Assembly (NCBI GenBank): GCA_021810635.1
Contig: JAJZIH010000003.1
Span: 1-56,300 of the forward strand
Origin: Pseudomonadota bacterium
GTDB taxonomy: Bacteria > Pseudomonadota > Gammaproteobacteria > JAKAQQ01
Length of the DNA: 56,300 nt
Reading direction: 5' to 3'
The notes under the pieces are model-generated. The model did no database searches, was not told the DNA's origin, and worked only from the letters and a program-made list of their open reading frames with translations. Shown one piece after another: positions 45,242 to 53,474 of the stretch. Within the stretch, counting starts at the first letter, position 1. Each line of letters opens with the position of its first letter. Both the position numbers and the translations under genes were made by a program.

Positions 45242-46142
45242 CAGGGCGGTCCCAACGTTGGGTTGCGGCACGCACGTAACGGTTTGATGTGATCATAGAA
45301 ACCGCAGTTTTCAATGGGTTGACGATTTCGCGTGCAAACCGTGCCATTCCGGTCCCCGGAGTAATCACCAGGGCTTAGAAGATACATACGGGAAACCTGC
45401 TGTTTGCTCAGTTGATGGAACATCTACCGCCGATGATGTTCGAGCGCTGCGTGGCTCGGTACGGAGACAATTTCAAGGTCAAGACTTTCAGTTGCAAAGA
45501 TCAGTTCCTGTGCATGGCCTTCGCGCAGCTGACATTCCGGGAGAGTCTGCGCGACATCGAGGCGTGTCTGCGCTCGCAGGCCGAGAAGCTCTACCACATG
45601 GGGATACGCAGCCAAGTGTCGCGCAACACGCTGACCCATGCGAACGCCACGCACGACTGGTGGATCTCCGCCGACTTCGCCCAGCATCTGATCGGCATAG
45701 CTCGCCCGCTGTCTATTCACGAGCCCTTCGGGGTCAATCTGGACAATACGGCCTATGCCCTGGACTCGACGACGATGGAATGGTCGCTGTCGCTGTTTCC
45801 CTGGGCCCCACTTCGAACCACCAAAGCGGCCGTCAAGATGCACACGCTACTCGATCTGCGCGGCAATATCCCCAGTTTCATCCAGATCAGCAACGGCAAG
45901 CTCCACGACGTCAACATCCTCAATCAGCTGATTTCCGAAGCCGGAGCCTTCTACATCATGGATCGCGGTGTCTGTCTACGTGCTCGTCACCATCGTCAAG
46001 AAACGGCTCAACCTCTCGCGCAGCCCCAACTTATTCGAGAAAACCTCACTGAATACCGCGCTCGCGAGCATTCCCACCGCCCCAGAATCGGCCCATGATG
46101 TCAGCCAATTGATTCTCCTCTAAAAACGTTGGGACAGCCCTG
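45242..46142 (+). mobile_element. IS4-family insertion sequence, internally deleted
   Basis: The terminal inverted repeats are visible: CAGGGCGGTCCCAACGTT at 45242-45259 and AACGTTGGGACAGCCCTG at 46125-46142 match at 17 of 18 positions when inverted. The element is 901 bp, against about 1.3-1.4 kb expected, because the transposase has lost its middle. No clear target duplication is seen at the ends. Confidence 0.85.
45412..46120 (+). pseudogene. IS4-family transposase (DUF4372 type), deleted and frameshifted
   Basis: The N-terminal DUF4372 block (MFERCVARYGDNFKVKTFSC, AFAQLTFRESLRDIEACL) and the first catalytic Asp region YALDSTTMEWSLSLFPWA are present, as is KLHDVNILNQLI up to GAFYIMDRG. 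It then jumps, in another frame, to the C-terminal VSVYVLVTIVKKRLNLSRSP and ends VSQLILL. About 130 residues, including the second Asp region remainder and catalytic Glu, are missing. The join lies in ATCGCGGT, which both sides would share, pointing to a microhomology deletion. The element is not able to move itself. Confidence 0.88.
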
Positions 46143-46437
46143 AGCATCAATATCAAAGTACCCATGCGCAACCACATCCCGAACGCCTGTTACGCCGGAC
46201 CACTCGACTTCCAGGTAACGCGCGAGCAGTTTGTCCTCGGTGTTTTGCGGTCAATCGGCTTGAAAGCTTCGCCTACCGCAATTTAAGGATCATGCAGATC
46301 GCGTCCAGGCGATCCTGGCCTTTCTCGCTTCGGGAAAAGTCATCTGCGGATTGAATGTCTGCGAAGCGCCAGGGAATCCGCTCCAGCGCCTCCAGCACGT
46401 TTTCCAGCCGCTCACGTAACAGAGACGAGTCAGGCAT
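46143..46437 (-). pseudogene. hepT: HepT-like toxin (DUF86), frameshifted and truncated
   Basis: From ATG 46437 the frame reads MPDSSLLRERLENVLEALER and SRSEKGQDRLDAICMILK, a typical DUF86 opening. A frameshift at the TAG near 46275 moves to VGEAFKPIDRK, and a second shift moves to LLARYLEVEWSGVTGVRDVV and AHGYFDID. The RNase/AMPylation-target motif RxxxxHxY is present as RDVVAHGY. The sequence ends where the IS begins at 46142. So the toxin has two frameshifts and a lost tail, and must be inactive. Confidence 0.8.
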
Positions 46438-46728
46438 AGCGCGCCTCCCGCAGTATCCGTTTCCTTAAGCCTAGGTTCATGCGCTCGCGCAACCGCACAA
46501 CATCCACAGGACAAGCCAACAAAGCCTCTAATTCGGTTTCATTCGCACTGTGCGAAACAGGTTGGGCGCATCGGTCTCGAACACGATATCTACGTCACTT
46601 TCCTTCCCGGCTTCGCCTCTGGACACAGAACCGAACACTCCCAACGCGGTTACGCCGTATCGATTTGCGAACTCCGCCTTGTGACGGCGCAACATCTCAA
46701 GAACCTCATCCCGTCGGGTTGCGATCAT
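46430..46728 (-). pseudogene. mntA: MntA-like nucleotidyltransferase antitoxin, frameshifted
   Basis: The N-terminal 66 residues carry the minimal nucleotidyltransferase motif: LGVFGSVSRGEAGKESDVDI (GSxxRG and DxD). After NLFRTVRMKP the frame hits TAG, but a one-base shift continues ELEALLACPVDVVRLRERMN and ends REARYA at 46430, the expected family C-terminus. The restored stop overlaps the hepT ATG by 8 nt, as in intact MntA/HepT pairs, in which MntA AMPylates and silences HepT. Both members are now broken. Confidence 0.8.
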
Positions 46729-46755
46729 ATCCTCATCTCCACAATCGTCAAGGTA

Positions 46756-48657
46756 TCAAAGAGGGACGGCGAAGCGCCCCTCGTTCTCGAGCCACAGCCG
46801 GCGGTCTGCGGCCCGTCGGCGCGACAGGAGCCGATCCAGGATCTCCTCCGTCTCCCGGACCGCGTCCCAGCTCAGGCGGACGAGTCGACGGGTTTCCGGT
46901 GCGAGGGTCGTTTCACGGAGCTGTTCGGGGTTCATCTCGCCCAGTCCCTTGAACCGCGTCACCTGGACCTTTTCCCGCCTGCCTTCCGCCTGCAGGCGAT
47001 CCAGGATTCCGGATTTTTCCTCCTCATCCAACGCATAGTAGACCGTCGGCCCCACATCGATCCGGTAGAGCGGGGGCATGGCGACATAAAGCCGTCCCTG
47101 CCGGATGATCTCCGGAAAGTGCCGGACAAACAGGGCGCATAACAGTGTGGCGATATGCGCGCCATCGGAGTCGGCATCCGCCAGAATACAGATCCGCCCG
47201 TAACGCAGGCCCGTCAGGTCAGGCGTCCCCGGCTGGACGCCGAGCGCCGTGGCCAGATCCCGGATTTCGGCGGAGTCCAGCACCTCGCCGGAACCGGTTT
47301 CCCACGTGTTGAGAATCTTGCCCCGCAGGGGCAGGATGGCCTGAAAGGCACGGTCCCGCGCCTGCCGTGCCGATCCACCCGCCGAGTCCCCCTCGACGAG
47401 GAAAAGCTCGGTTTCCTCAAGGCTCTCCCCGGCGCAATCGGCCAGTTTCCCCGGCAGGGCCAGGGCAGCCGTGGGTTTCTTGCGCGCCACCTGGCTGTCG
47501 CGTCGCTGGCGCGCAATCGCGTGCCCGACGGCCCCCCGGGCGATCGGCTCCCCCAGAGCCGGTGACTGGTGCAGCCACAGGGAGAACCCATCCTTGACGA
47601 CTCCCGACACAAAACTCACCGCTTCCCGGGAGTTGAGTTTTTCCTTGAGTTGTCCGGAGAACTCCACGTCCCGCAACTTGAGGGACAAGACATAATTCAA
47701 TCCCTGGGTTACATCTTCGGCCGCCAGCTTGATGTCCCGGGGCATGAGCCCCCGGTACTCGCAGAACTCGCGGAGGGCGGCGAGGAGCCCCGACTTGAGA
47801 CCGACCAGATGGGTCCCCCCTTGCGGGGTCGGAATCAGGTTTACAAAACTTTCCGTGACGGCACCGGGCCCGGATCCACCGCTCTCCCAAGCGAGGGCAA
47901 AGGCGGCCTCGGCCCGCTCCGACCGGAAATGTCCCACAAAGGGGGTCTCCGGCAGGAGTGCGTGACCGGCCAGGGCCTCTGCGAGGTACGTCGTGAGACC
48001 TGCCTCGTAGTACCACCGTTCCGAGCGGCCGCTCGCCTCCTCAACCAGGGTCACCGCAAGGCCGGGCAGAAGGACGGCCTTGGCCCGGAGCAGCGGGATC
48101 AGCCGGTCGACGGACAGGTGCGGGTTTTCGAAATAGCGTTCGTTGACCCAGAAGCGGATCCGGGTTCCGGTTTCGCCCCGGGGGACGGGACCGGTACGGA
48201 CCAGCGGGGAGACGGGTTCTCCATCCGCAAAGGCCATGTGAAACTCCCCTCCCCCGCGGCGGACCCAGACCTCCAGCCGGCGCGAGAGGGCATTGACCAC
48301 CGAAACCCCGACTCCGTGCAGGCCTCCGGAAAATCCGTACACGGATTCTCCAAACTTGCTCCCCGCATGCAGCACCGTGAGAATGACCTCCACGCCGCTC
48401 CGGCCAAGTTCCGGATGCCGGTCGACCGGCATGCCGCGACCATCGTCGGCGACCGTGAGCGAGCCGTCCGCGTGCAGGGTCACTGCCAGGCGATGGGCAA
48501 AACCCGCCAGAGCTTCATCAACGCTGTTGTCGATGACCTCCTGGGCCAAGTGATCCGGAGACTGGGTCTCCGTGTACATCCCCGGCCGGCGGCGCACCGG
48601 GTCGAGCCCGGTCAACACCTCGAGATCGCTGGAATCGTACCGTGGTTTGCGGGGCAC
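46756..48657 (-). CDS. parE: DNA topoisomerase IV subunit B
   Basis: This roughly 633-residue type IIA topoisomerase subunit has a GHKL ATPase domain (QEVIDNSVDEALAG, DDGRGMPVD, SGGLHGVGVSVVNAL), a transducer domain with QGGTH, and a TOPRIM domain with LVEGDSAGGSARQARDR, PLRGKILNTWE and ILADADSDGAHI. RFKGLGEMNPEQL closes the core. With ParC it decatenates daughter chromosomes. GTG 48657 gives an N-terminus VPRKPRYDSSDLEVLTGLDP, matching E. coli ParE in length. The frame stays open upstream without ATG, GTG or TTG nearby, but a CTG at 48693 overlaps the upstream stop as CTGA. Confidence 0.95.
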   Translation of the reverse strand: MPRKPRYDSSDLEVLTGLDPVRRRPGMYTETQSPDHLAQEVIDNSVDEALAGFAHRLAVTLHADGSLTVADDGRGMPVDRHPELGRSGVEVILTVLHAGSKFGESVYGFSGGLHGVGVSVVNALSRRLEVWVRRGGGEFHMAFADGEPVSPLVRTGPVPRGETGTRIRFWVNERYFENPHLSVDRLIPLLRAKAVLLPGLAVTLVEEASGRSERWYYEAGLTTYLAEALAGHALLPETPFVGHFRSERAEAAFALAWESGGSGPGAVTESFVNLIPTPQGGTHLVGLKSGLLAALREFCEYRGLMPRDIKLAAEDVTQGLNYVLSLKLRDVEFSGQLKEKLNSREAVSFVSGVVKDGFSLWLHQSPALGEPIARGAVGHAIARQRRDSQVARKKPTAALALPGKLADCAGESLEETELFLVEGDSAGGSARQARDRAFQAILPLRGKILNTWETGSGEVLDSAEIRDLATALGVQPGTPDLTGLRYGRICILADADSDGAHIATLLCALFVRHFPEIIRQGRLYVAMPPLYRIDVGPTVYYALDEEEKSGILDRLQAEGRREKVQVTRFKGLGEMNPEQLRETTLAPETRRLVRLSWDAVRETEEILDRLLSRRRAADRRLWLENEGRFAVPL

Positions 48658-48689
48658 CGGCGGCGCTTCGATTTTCCGGGGGAACTCGG

Positions 48690-49286
48690 TCAGGACCCGG
48701 GCACTTCCAGATCCGAGCGCAGGGCCTGCGCCAGGCGAGCGGGCAGGGGGTCGACCCGTTCCGGATAGCGGGGATCCTCGATCCCGACCGCCAGTGGCGC
48801 TCCCGCCCGGGCCGCCTCCAGATCGATGGCCGGCAGGTCGAAACGGAGAAAATGGACGGCTGAAGTCTTCTCCGCGGTCGACCGTTCGAGGTCCGGATCG
48901 GCGACCCCCCACAGCGGGGCCCTGGTGCCGACGCGCAGCCAGACCTGGTGTTCGATGCCGACGAGGCGGCGCAGCTCCTGCGTCCTCTCCTCGATCGACT
49001 CGTATTCGAGGAAAAGGGTGGCTTTGAGATTGGATCCATCCGGGATGAGCGGGTTGTAGGCGGCCAGCTCGTCCGCAATGGCCTCCGGTTCAAAAATCCG
49101 TTCGACCCGCAGCATTTCCTGGACTTGGTACTGAACGGTCAGGCGGTCCTCGAAAACCATGGTCATATGGGGTCCGAGCGCCAACCGCCGCCCCTGCTTG
49201 TGCGCCATAACCTGCCTTCTGAAGTCGGGCCGGATCCGGGCGTAGTGCTCCAGGGAATAGAGGTCATCCGGGGTCAGAGATTTCAT
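48690..49286 (-). CDS. DUF3501 family protein
   Basis: This 198-residue protein opens KSLTPDDLYSLEHYARIRPD, followed by RRLALGPHMTMVFEDRLTVQ and YQVQEMLRVERIFE, the standard DUF3501 pattern. The function is unknown. Genes of this family usually sit beside a two-cluster Fe-S oxidoreductase and a rubrerythrin, as here, so a role in handling peroxide or an electron carrier is likely by context. The start overlaps the Fe-S gene stop as ATGA. Confidence 0.9.
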   Translation of the reverse strand: MKSLTPDDLYSLEHYARIRPDFRRQVMAHKQGRRLALGPHMTMVFEDRLTVQYQVQEMLRVERIFEPEAIADELAAYNPLIPDGSNLKATLFLEYESIEERTQELRRLVGIEHQVWLRVGTRAPLWGVADPDLERSTAEKTSAVHFLRFDLPAIDLEAARAGAPLAVGIEDPRYPERVDPLPARLAQALRSDLEVPGS

Positions 49287-50653
49287 CGTCCATCCTCCTC
49301 CAGGCCATAGGCAAAGGCCAAAAGCCGGAACGGATGCTCGGGTGGAGGGGCGTCCTGCCCCAGACCCTCGTGGATCTGGTCCTGCGCCATGGGACAGTCG
49401 CTGGCATAGTGGTCCGGGTGGAATTCGGCGACCCGTCGGACCACCGGCCGGCCGATCTTCACGGCCTTCGCGTGCGACTCCGCCCGCACCGCGTACGTGC
49501 CGTCGTGGCCGGAGCAGCGCTCGATCACCTCGAGTTGCGTGCCGGGAACGAGCGCCAGGAGATCGCGGGTCCTGAGGCCGATGTTCTGGACCCGGAGATG
49601 ACAGGGCACGTGATAGGCCACCTTTCCCAGCGACTGCCGGAAGTCGGTTCTCAAGAGTCCATGGGCGTGGCGCCGCATGAGATAGTCGAACGGATCGACG
49701 AACGCACGGGCCACCTGCCGGACGCGTTCGTCACGGGGGTAGAGGAGCGGCAGTTCGCGACTGAACATGAGCACACAGGAGGGGATCGGGGACGTCAGGT
49801 CGCAGCCGCGGTCGATGGCATCGAGCAAGAGCGGCAGATTCCGCTCCAGGAGCCGGCCGATCGATCCGCGATCGCCGATTTCAAGCTTGGGCATCCCGCA
49901 GCACACCTCCCCATCGACGAGTTCAACCGGAATCCCGTTATGCTCGAACACCCGGGCCAGATCCAGTCCGATCTCCGGACGGTAGTGGCGTCCATAACAG
50001 GTGCCAAACAGGGCAATCCGGCCACGCGTGGTCGGGGTGGGCTGGACGGTGCAGTCTCCCTGCGGCTTCCGCCTCTTCCAATACCAGGACAGTGAATGGG
50101 CCGAAAACGGCGGCAGCGTCGCCTCGTCATGGATGCCGGTCAGACGCCCGGCCAGGCGGCGGAACGTGGGGCTGCGATTGAGACGGTTCAGCGTACCGGC
50201 GACGATCGGAATACCGAAAAACCGCCCGATGGCATCGGGCCCGCTCAAAACCCGGTCGCGCAGCGGGACCTGGCCGTCACGGTACCGCTGCATCTTGGCC
50301 CGGAGCATGAGATGGGGGAAATCCAGGTTGAACGGATGGGGGGGGACATACGGGCACTTGGTCATGAAACAGAGGTCGCAAAGATAGCACTCCGCGACCA
50401 CCTGGCCGAGGTCGGCTTTCCGGAGAGCCCCGATTCCTCCGTCGGGGTTCCGGTCGACGGCATCGAACAGGGTGGGAAAGGCTTCACACAGGTTGAAGCA
50501 GCGGCGGCAACCCTGGCAGATCTCGAAAGTCCGCCGCAGCTCCTGTTCGAGTGCGGCGGGATCGAAGAAGGCCGGATCCCCCGTTGCCAAAGGCAACCGT
50601 TTCGGAGGCTCGAGCCCGCCCTCGCCCCGTGGGTTCGGGCGGGCTTCATCCAT
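49283..50653 (-). CDS. Heterodisulfide reductase-like Fe-S protein (two CCG domains)
   Basis: This 456-residue protein has two 4Fe-4S motifs near the N-terminus: CQGCRRCFNLCEAFP and CYLCDLCFMTKCPYVPPHP. Two cysteine-rich CCG-type domains follow, represented by GEVCCGMPKLEIGDRGS and ERCSGHDGTYAVRAES. It resembles GlpC and HdrB-type electron carriers but has no membrane anchor. Between rubrerythrin and DUF3501 it probably feeds electrons to the peroxidase. Its start is 48 nt after the rubrerythrin stop, and it overlaps DUF3501 by 4 nt. Confidence 0.9.
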   Translation of the reverse strand: MDEARPNPRGEGGLEPPKRLPLATGDPAFFDPAALEQELRRTFEICQGCRRCFNLCEAFPTLFDAVDRNPDGGIGALRKADLGQVVAECYLCDLCFMTKCPYVPPHPFNLDFPHLMLRAKMQRYRDGQVPLRDRVLSGPDAIGRFFGIPIVAGTLNRLNRSPTFRRLAGRLTGIHDEATLPPFSAHSLSWYWKRRKPQGDCTVQPTPTTRGRIALFGTCYGRHYRPEIGLDLARVFEHNGIPVELVDGEVCCGMPKLEIGDRGSIGRLLERNLPLLLDAIDRGCDLTSPIPSCVLMFSRELPLLYPRDERVRQVARAFVDPFDYLMRRHAHGLLRTDFRQSLGKVAYHVPCHLRVQNIGLRTRDLLALVPGTQLEVIERCSGHDGTYAVRAESHAKAVKIGRPVVRRVAEFHPDHYASDCPMAQDQIHEGLGQDAPPPEHPFRLLAFAYGLEEDGR

Positions 50654-50701
50654 GTCCGGTCTCCCGCGGAATCCGTTCGCGGTGATCCCCGAGGCCCGTG
50701 G

Positions 50702-51124
50702 TCAGCGTCCCAGCGTGTCCAGCGCCTTCTGGAAACGGTTGGCGTGTGACCGCTCGGCCTTGGCCAGCGTTTCGAACCAATCGGAAACTTCCTCGAACCC
50801 CTCCTCGCGGGCCACCTTGACCATGCCGGGGTACATGTCCGTGTACTCGTGGGTTTCGCCCGCGATGGCCGAGCGGAGGTTGTCCGCCGTGGGGCCGATC
50901 GGCAGGTTGGTGACGGGATCCCCCACGACTTCGAGAAACTCGAGATGCCCGTGGGCATGCCCGGTTTCCCCCTCGGCGGTCGAACGGAAGACGGCCGCCA
51001 CGTCGTTGTAGCCCTCGACATCCGCCTTGGCGGCAAAATAAAGATAACGTCGATTGGCCTGGGATTCGCCGGCAAAGGCATACTTGAGGTTTTCCTGCGT
51101 GCGGGTACCTTTCAGGGCTTTCAT
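50702..51124 (-). CDS. Rubrerythrin (diiron peroxidase, no rubredoxin domain)
   Basis: This 140-residue ferritin-like protein supplies the diiron ligands in AFAGESQANRRY, AEGETGHAHGHLEF, IAGETHEYTDMYPGM and AKAERSHANRF. It lacks the C-terminal rubredoxin-like domain of classical rubrerythrin, so it must get electrons from a partner, perhaps the adjacent Fe-S protein. It reduces hydrogen peroxide to water. GGAGG precedes the ATG. It is the first gene of a three-gene set that ends just before parE. Confidence 0.95.
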   Translation of the reverse strand: MKALKGTRTQENLKYAFAGESQANRRYLYFAAKADVEGYNDVAAVFRSTAEGETGHAHGHLEFLEVVGDPVTNLPIGPTADNLRSAIAGETHEYTDMYPGMVKVAREEGFEEVSDWFETLAKAERSHANRFQKALDTLGR

Positions 51125-51344
51125 GATCCACCTCCGAACTCACGGACTGCTTGGTAAGGGGTTCAGTTTAACCGATTCGCGAGGACGGACTCCATTCCGT
51201 CCGTCCGGTCAGTGGCCTGTTGTTGGCGGGCCTTCGCGGTTTCCGGGCCAGCCCCGGAGGACCTCCGCAGGTGGGCATCCGATATACTGGCCCTCCATCC
51301 CGGGACAGAAGCCGGTTTGATCGTCACCTCGAGAGGCCACGCTC

Positions 51345-51638
51345 GTGCCCAAAAACCCGCCGCAACCCGCCACGCCGCAACCCGATCCGGGCGCCGAACC
51401 GACCCTGGAGTCGTTCGAGAAGTCGTTGGCACGACTCGAAGAGATCATCCGGCGACTGGAAGACGGGCGCCTTTCGCTCGAGGAGTCGATCCAGTATTTT
51501 TCAGAAGGCATGAAACTTCATGCCCAATGCGAGCAGGCACTCAAGGGAGCCCGCCAGAAAATCGATCTCCTGCTTGAGGAGACCGGCCGGAGCATCCCCT
51601 GGCCAGGCCCGGCTTCCCCGGACGATCCCCCGTCGTGA
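51345..51638 (+). CDS. xseB: Exodeoxyribonuclease VII small subunit
   Basis: This 97-residue protein has the XseB core TLESFEKSLARLEEIIRRLE, DGRLSLEESIQYFSEGMKL and QCEQALKGARQKIDLLLEE. It binds the large subunit XseA, encoded elsewhere, to digest single-stranded DNA. The start is GTG 51345. A Pro-rich N-terminal tail of about 18 residues is unusual. TATACT at 51283-51288 may be its -10 box. It overlaps ispA by 4 nt (GTGA), a common pairing in proteobacteria. Confidence 0.95.
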   Translation: MPKNPPQPATPQPDPGAEPTLESFEKSLARLEEIIRRLEDGRLSLEESIQYFSEGMKLHAQCEQALKGARQKIDLLLEETGRSIPWPGPASPDDPPS

Positions 51639-52522
51639 CGATGTCGGATCCCCTCACGGGACACATCGAAACCGTCCTGGAGCGTCATCTGCCCCCCCCG
51701 GTCCCCCCGTTGTCCGTGATCCACGAAGCAATGCGTTATGCCGTCCTGGGCGGTGGCAAACGGTTCCGGCCACGGCTCGCCTACGCCTCGGCGCATCTCA
51801 TCGGGATCTCCCGGGACCTGGCGGATTTTCCGGCCGTGGCCGTGGAGTTCATCCACGCCTTCTCGCTGATCCATGACGATCTGCCGGCCATGGATAACGA
51901 CGACTATCGCCGGGGACGTCCGAGCTGCCACCGGGCGTTCGGCGAGGCCATCGCCATTCTGGCTGGCGATGCCCTGCAGGCCCGTGCCTTCGCGGTCCTG
52001 AACGCCATTCCCGGAACGCTGGCGGATCCGGCGGCGATCGTCGAAGCCACCCGATTCTTTTCGGAACTCTGCGGCAGTACCGGACTGATCGGCGGCCAGA
52101 CCCTCGATCTCGATCCCCTCCATCAACCGCGGACGCTTGAGGAACTCACGGACATGCACGAACGGAAAACCGGCGCCCTGATCCGCGCCGCCGTTCTGCT
52201 GCCGTGCCTGCTCACCCCGCACCGGATGCCGGACACACAAAGCCGTCTGGACCGGATGGCACAGGCTCTGGGACTGGCGTTCCAGATCCGGGACGACATC
52301 CTGGATGCGACCGCCGATCCGGAAACGCTCGGGCGGACTCCGGGCGGAGATGCAAGCCGGGGGCGGGCCACCTTCGTCACGCTGCTCGGCCTGGACGACG
52401 CGCGCCGAAGGCTTGCTGCAACCCTCGAGGAATGCCGGTCCACCCTGGCCGGCTTCGGAGAACGCGCCGGGATGCTCGAAACCCTGGTCGGCAATCTGTC
52501 CGCCGAATCCATCCCCGCGTGA
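51635..52522 (+). CDS. ispA: Farnesyl diphosphate synthase (geranyltranstransferase)
   Basis: This 295-residue trans-isoprenyl diphosphate synthase has both Asp-rich motifs: DDLPAMDNDDYRRG (first) and FQIRDDILD (second). YAVLGGGKRFRPRLAYAS is the substrate-binding block, and GGQTLDLD follows. The product length cannot be proven, but the gene pairing with xseB and the protein size fit IspA, which makes C15 farnesyl diphosphate for quinones and undecaprenol. The start may be GTG 51635 or ATG 51641. The usual third gene dxs is not here. Confidence 0.93.
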   Translation: MTMSDPLTGHIETVLERHLPPPVPPLSVIHEAMRYAVLGGGKRFRPRLAYASAHLIGISRDLADFPAVAVEFIHAFSLIHDDLPAMDNDDYRRGRPSCHRAFGEAIAILAGDALQARAFAVLNAIPGTLADPAAIVEATRFFSELCGSTGLIGGQTLDLDPLHQPRTLEELTDMHERKTGALIRAAVLLPCLLTPHRMPDTQSRLDRMAQALGLAFQIRDDILDATADPETLGRTPGGDASRGRATFVTLLGLDDARRRLAATLEECRSTLAGFGERAGMLETLVGNLSAESIPA

Positions 52523-52535
52523 CCTGTCAGCAGCC

Positions 52536-52564
52536 CTGACAGCCACGGGGTTTGCCGATAGAAT
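52536..52564 (+). promoter_or_regulatory. Sigma70-type promoter of folE2
   Basis: CTGACA (52536-52541), a 17-bp spacer and TAGAAT (52559-52564) make a strong promoter, giving a leader of about 80 nt. The -35 lies in the right arm of a hairpin CTGTCAG-CAGCC-CTGACAG (52524-52542) just after ispA, so the palindrome could be an operator. Confidence 0.7.
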
Positions 52565-52649
52565 TTCGTGTGTTGCCCTGTTTCCACAACCCCGGGCCGG
52601 GAGCCCTTCCCCCGACCGAACTTCTCCGGAGAGGAATTCCCCATCCCCG

Positions 52650-53474
52650 ATGACCACCCCGGCCGCCCCCCCAGCCCTCCTTCCGACGGCACCGATTCCG
52701 GATGTCCAGTCGGCCAGTGACCCACGCGGCCTCGACCTGGACGAGGTCGGGATCCGGCAACTCAAACTACCGGTCGGGATTCCGGAGCGGACCGGGGGCC
52801 GGCAGATGTCCGTCGGAACCTTCACGCTGGCCGTATCGCTGGCCGCCGACCGGCGCGGCATCCACATGTCCCGCCTGGTGGAGATCGTGCACGACCTAGC
52901 CCCGAACTTCACCCCGGACCGGGCCCTCGCGGCGCTCGAGGACATGTCCCGGCGGGAGGAGGCGGACCGGGCGCGGCTCGAGGTGGTTTTTCCCTTCTTC
53001 CGGCGCAAGAAGGCCCCGGTCAGCGGCCGTGAGAGTCTCCTGGACTATACCGTGACCTGGACCGGGGCAAGGTGCGCGGCCGCCCCGTCCGGCTGGTCCT
53101 GGATCCTCGCGGTTCCGGTCACCACCCTGTGCCCCTGTTCCCGGGAAATTTCACTCTACGGGGCCCACAGCCAGCGTGCGCGGGTCACCCTGGCCCTCAC
53201 CCCGCAAACCGCCGTGGATATCGAAACCGGACTGGATCTGGTTGAAGCACACGCCTCGGCTGAACTCTTCGCGCTCCTCAAGCGATCCGACGAAAAATAC
53301 GTCACCGAGCGGGCCTTTGAACGCCCCCGTTTCGCCGAGGACCTGGCCCGGGACATCGCCTGCGCCCTGCGCGACGACCGGCGGTTCACGCATTTCCGGG
53401 TGACCGTCGAGAACTTCGAGACGATCCACAACCACTCGGCGTTCGCGAGTGTCTCGAGGCCTTCCGAGGACTAG
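52650..53474 (+). CDS. folE2: GTP cyclohydrolase FolE2 (type IB)
   Basis: This 274-residue protein catalyses the first step from GTP to dihydroneopterin triphosphate for folate and queuosine. Family marks are GTFTLAVSLAADRRGIHMSR, the active-site Cys region VTTLCPCSREISLYGAHSQ and the C-terminal VTVENFETIHNHSAFA. FolE2 can work with metals other than zinc, which helps when zinc is scarce; zinc-dependent control by Zur is known in some species. It has its own promoter. The 3' end overlaps the converging kinase gene by 4 nt. Confidence 0.95.
   Translation: MTTPAAPPALLPTAPIPDVQSASDPRGLDLDEVGIRQLKLPVGIPERTGGRQMSVGTFTLAVSLAADRRGIHMSRLVEIVHDLAPNFTPDRALAALEDMSRREEADRARLEVVFPFFRRKKAPVSGRESLLDYTVTWTGARCAAAPSGWSWILAVPVTTLCPCSREISLYGAHSQRARVTLALTPQTAVDIETGLDLVEAHASAELFALLKRSDEKYVTERAFERPRFAEDLARDIACALRDDRRFTHFRVTVENFETIHNHSAFASVSRPSED

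Noticed and set aside
47569-48768. A 399-codon plus-strand frame opposite parE
   Set aside because: Antisense shadow; no recognisable domain.
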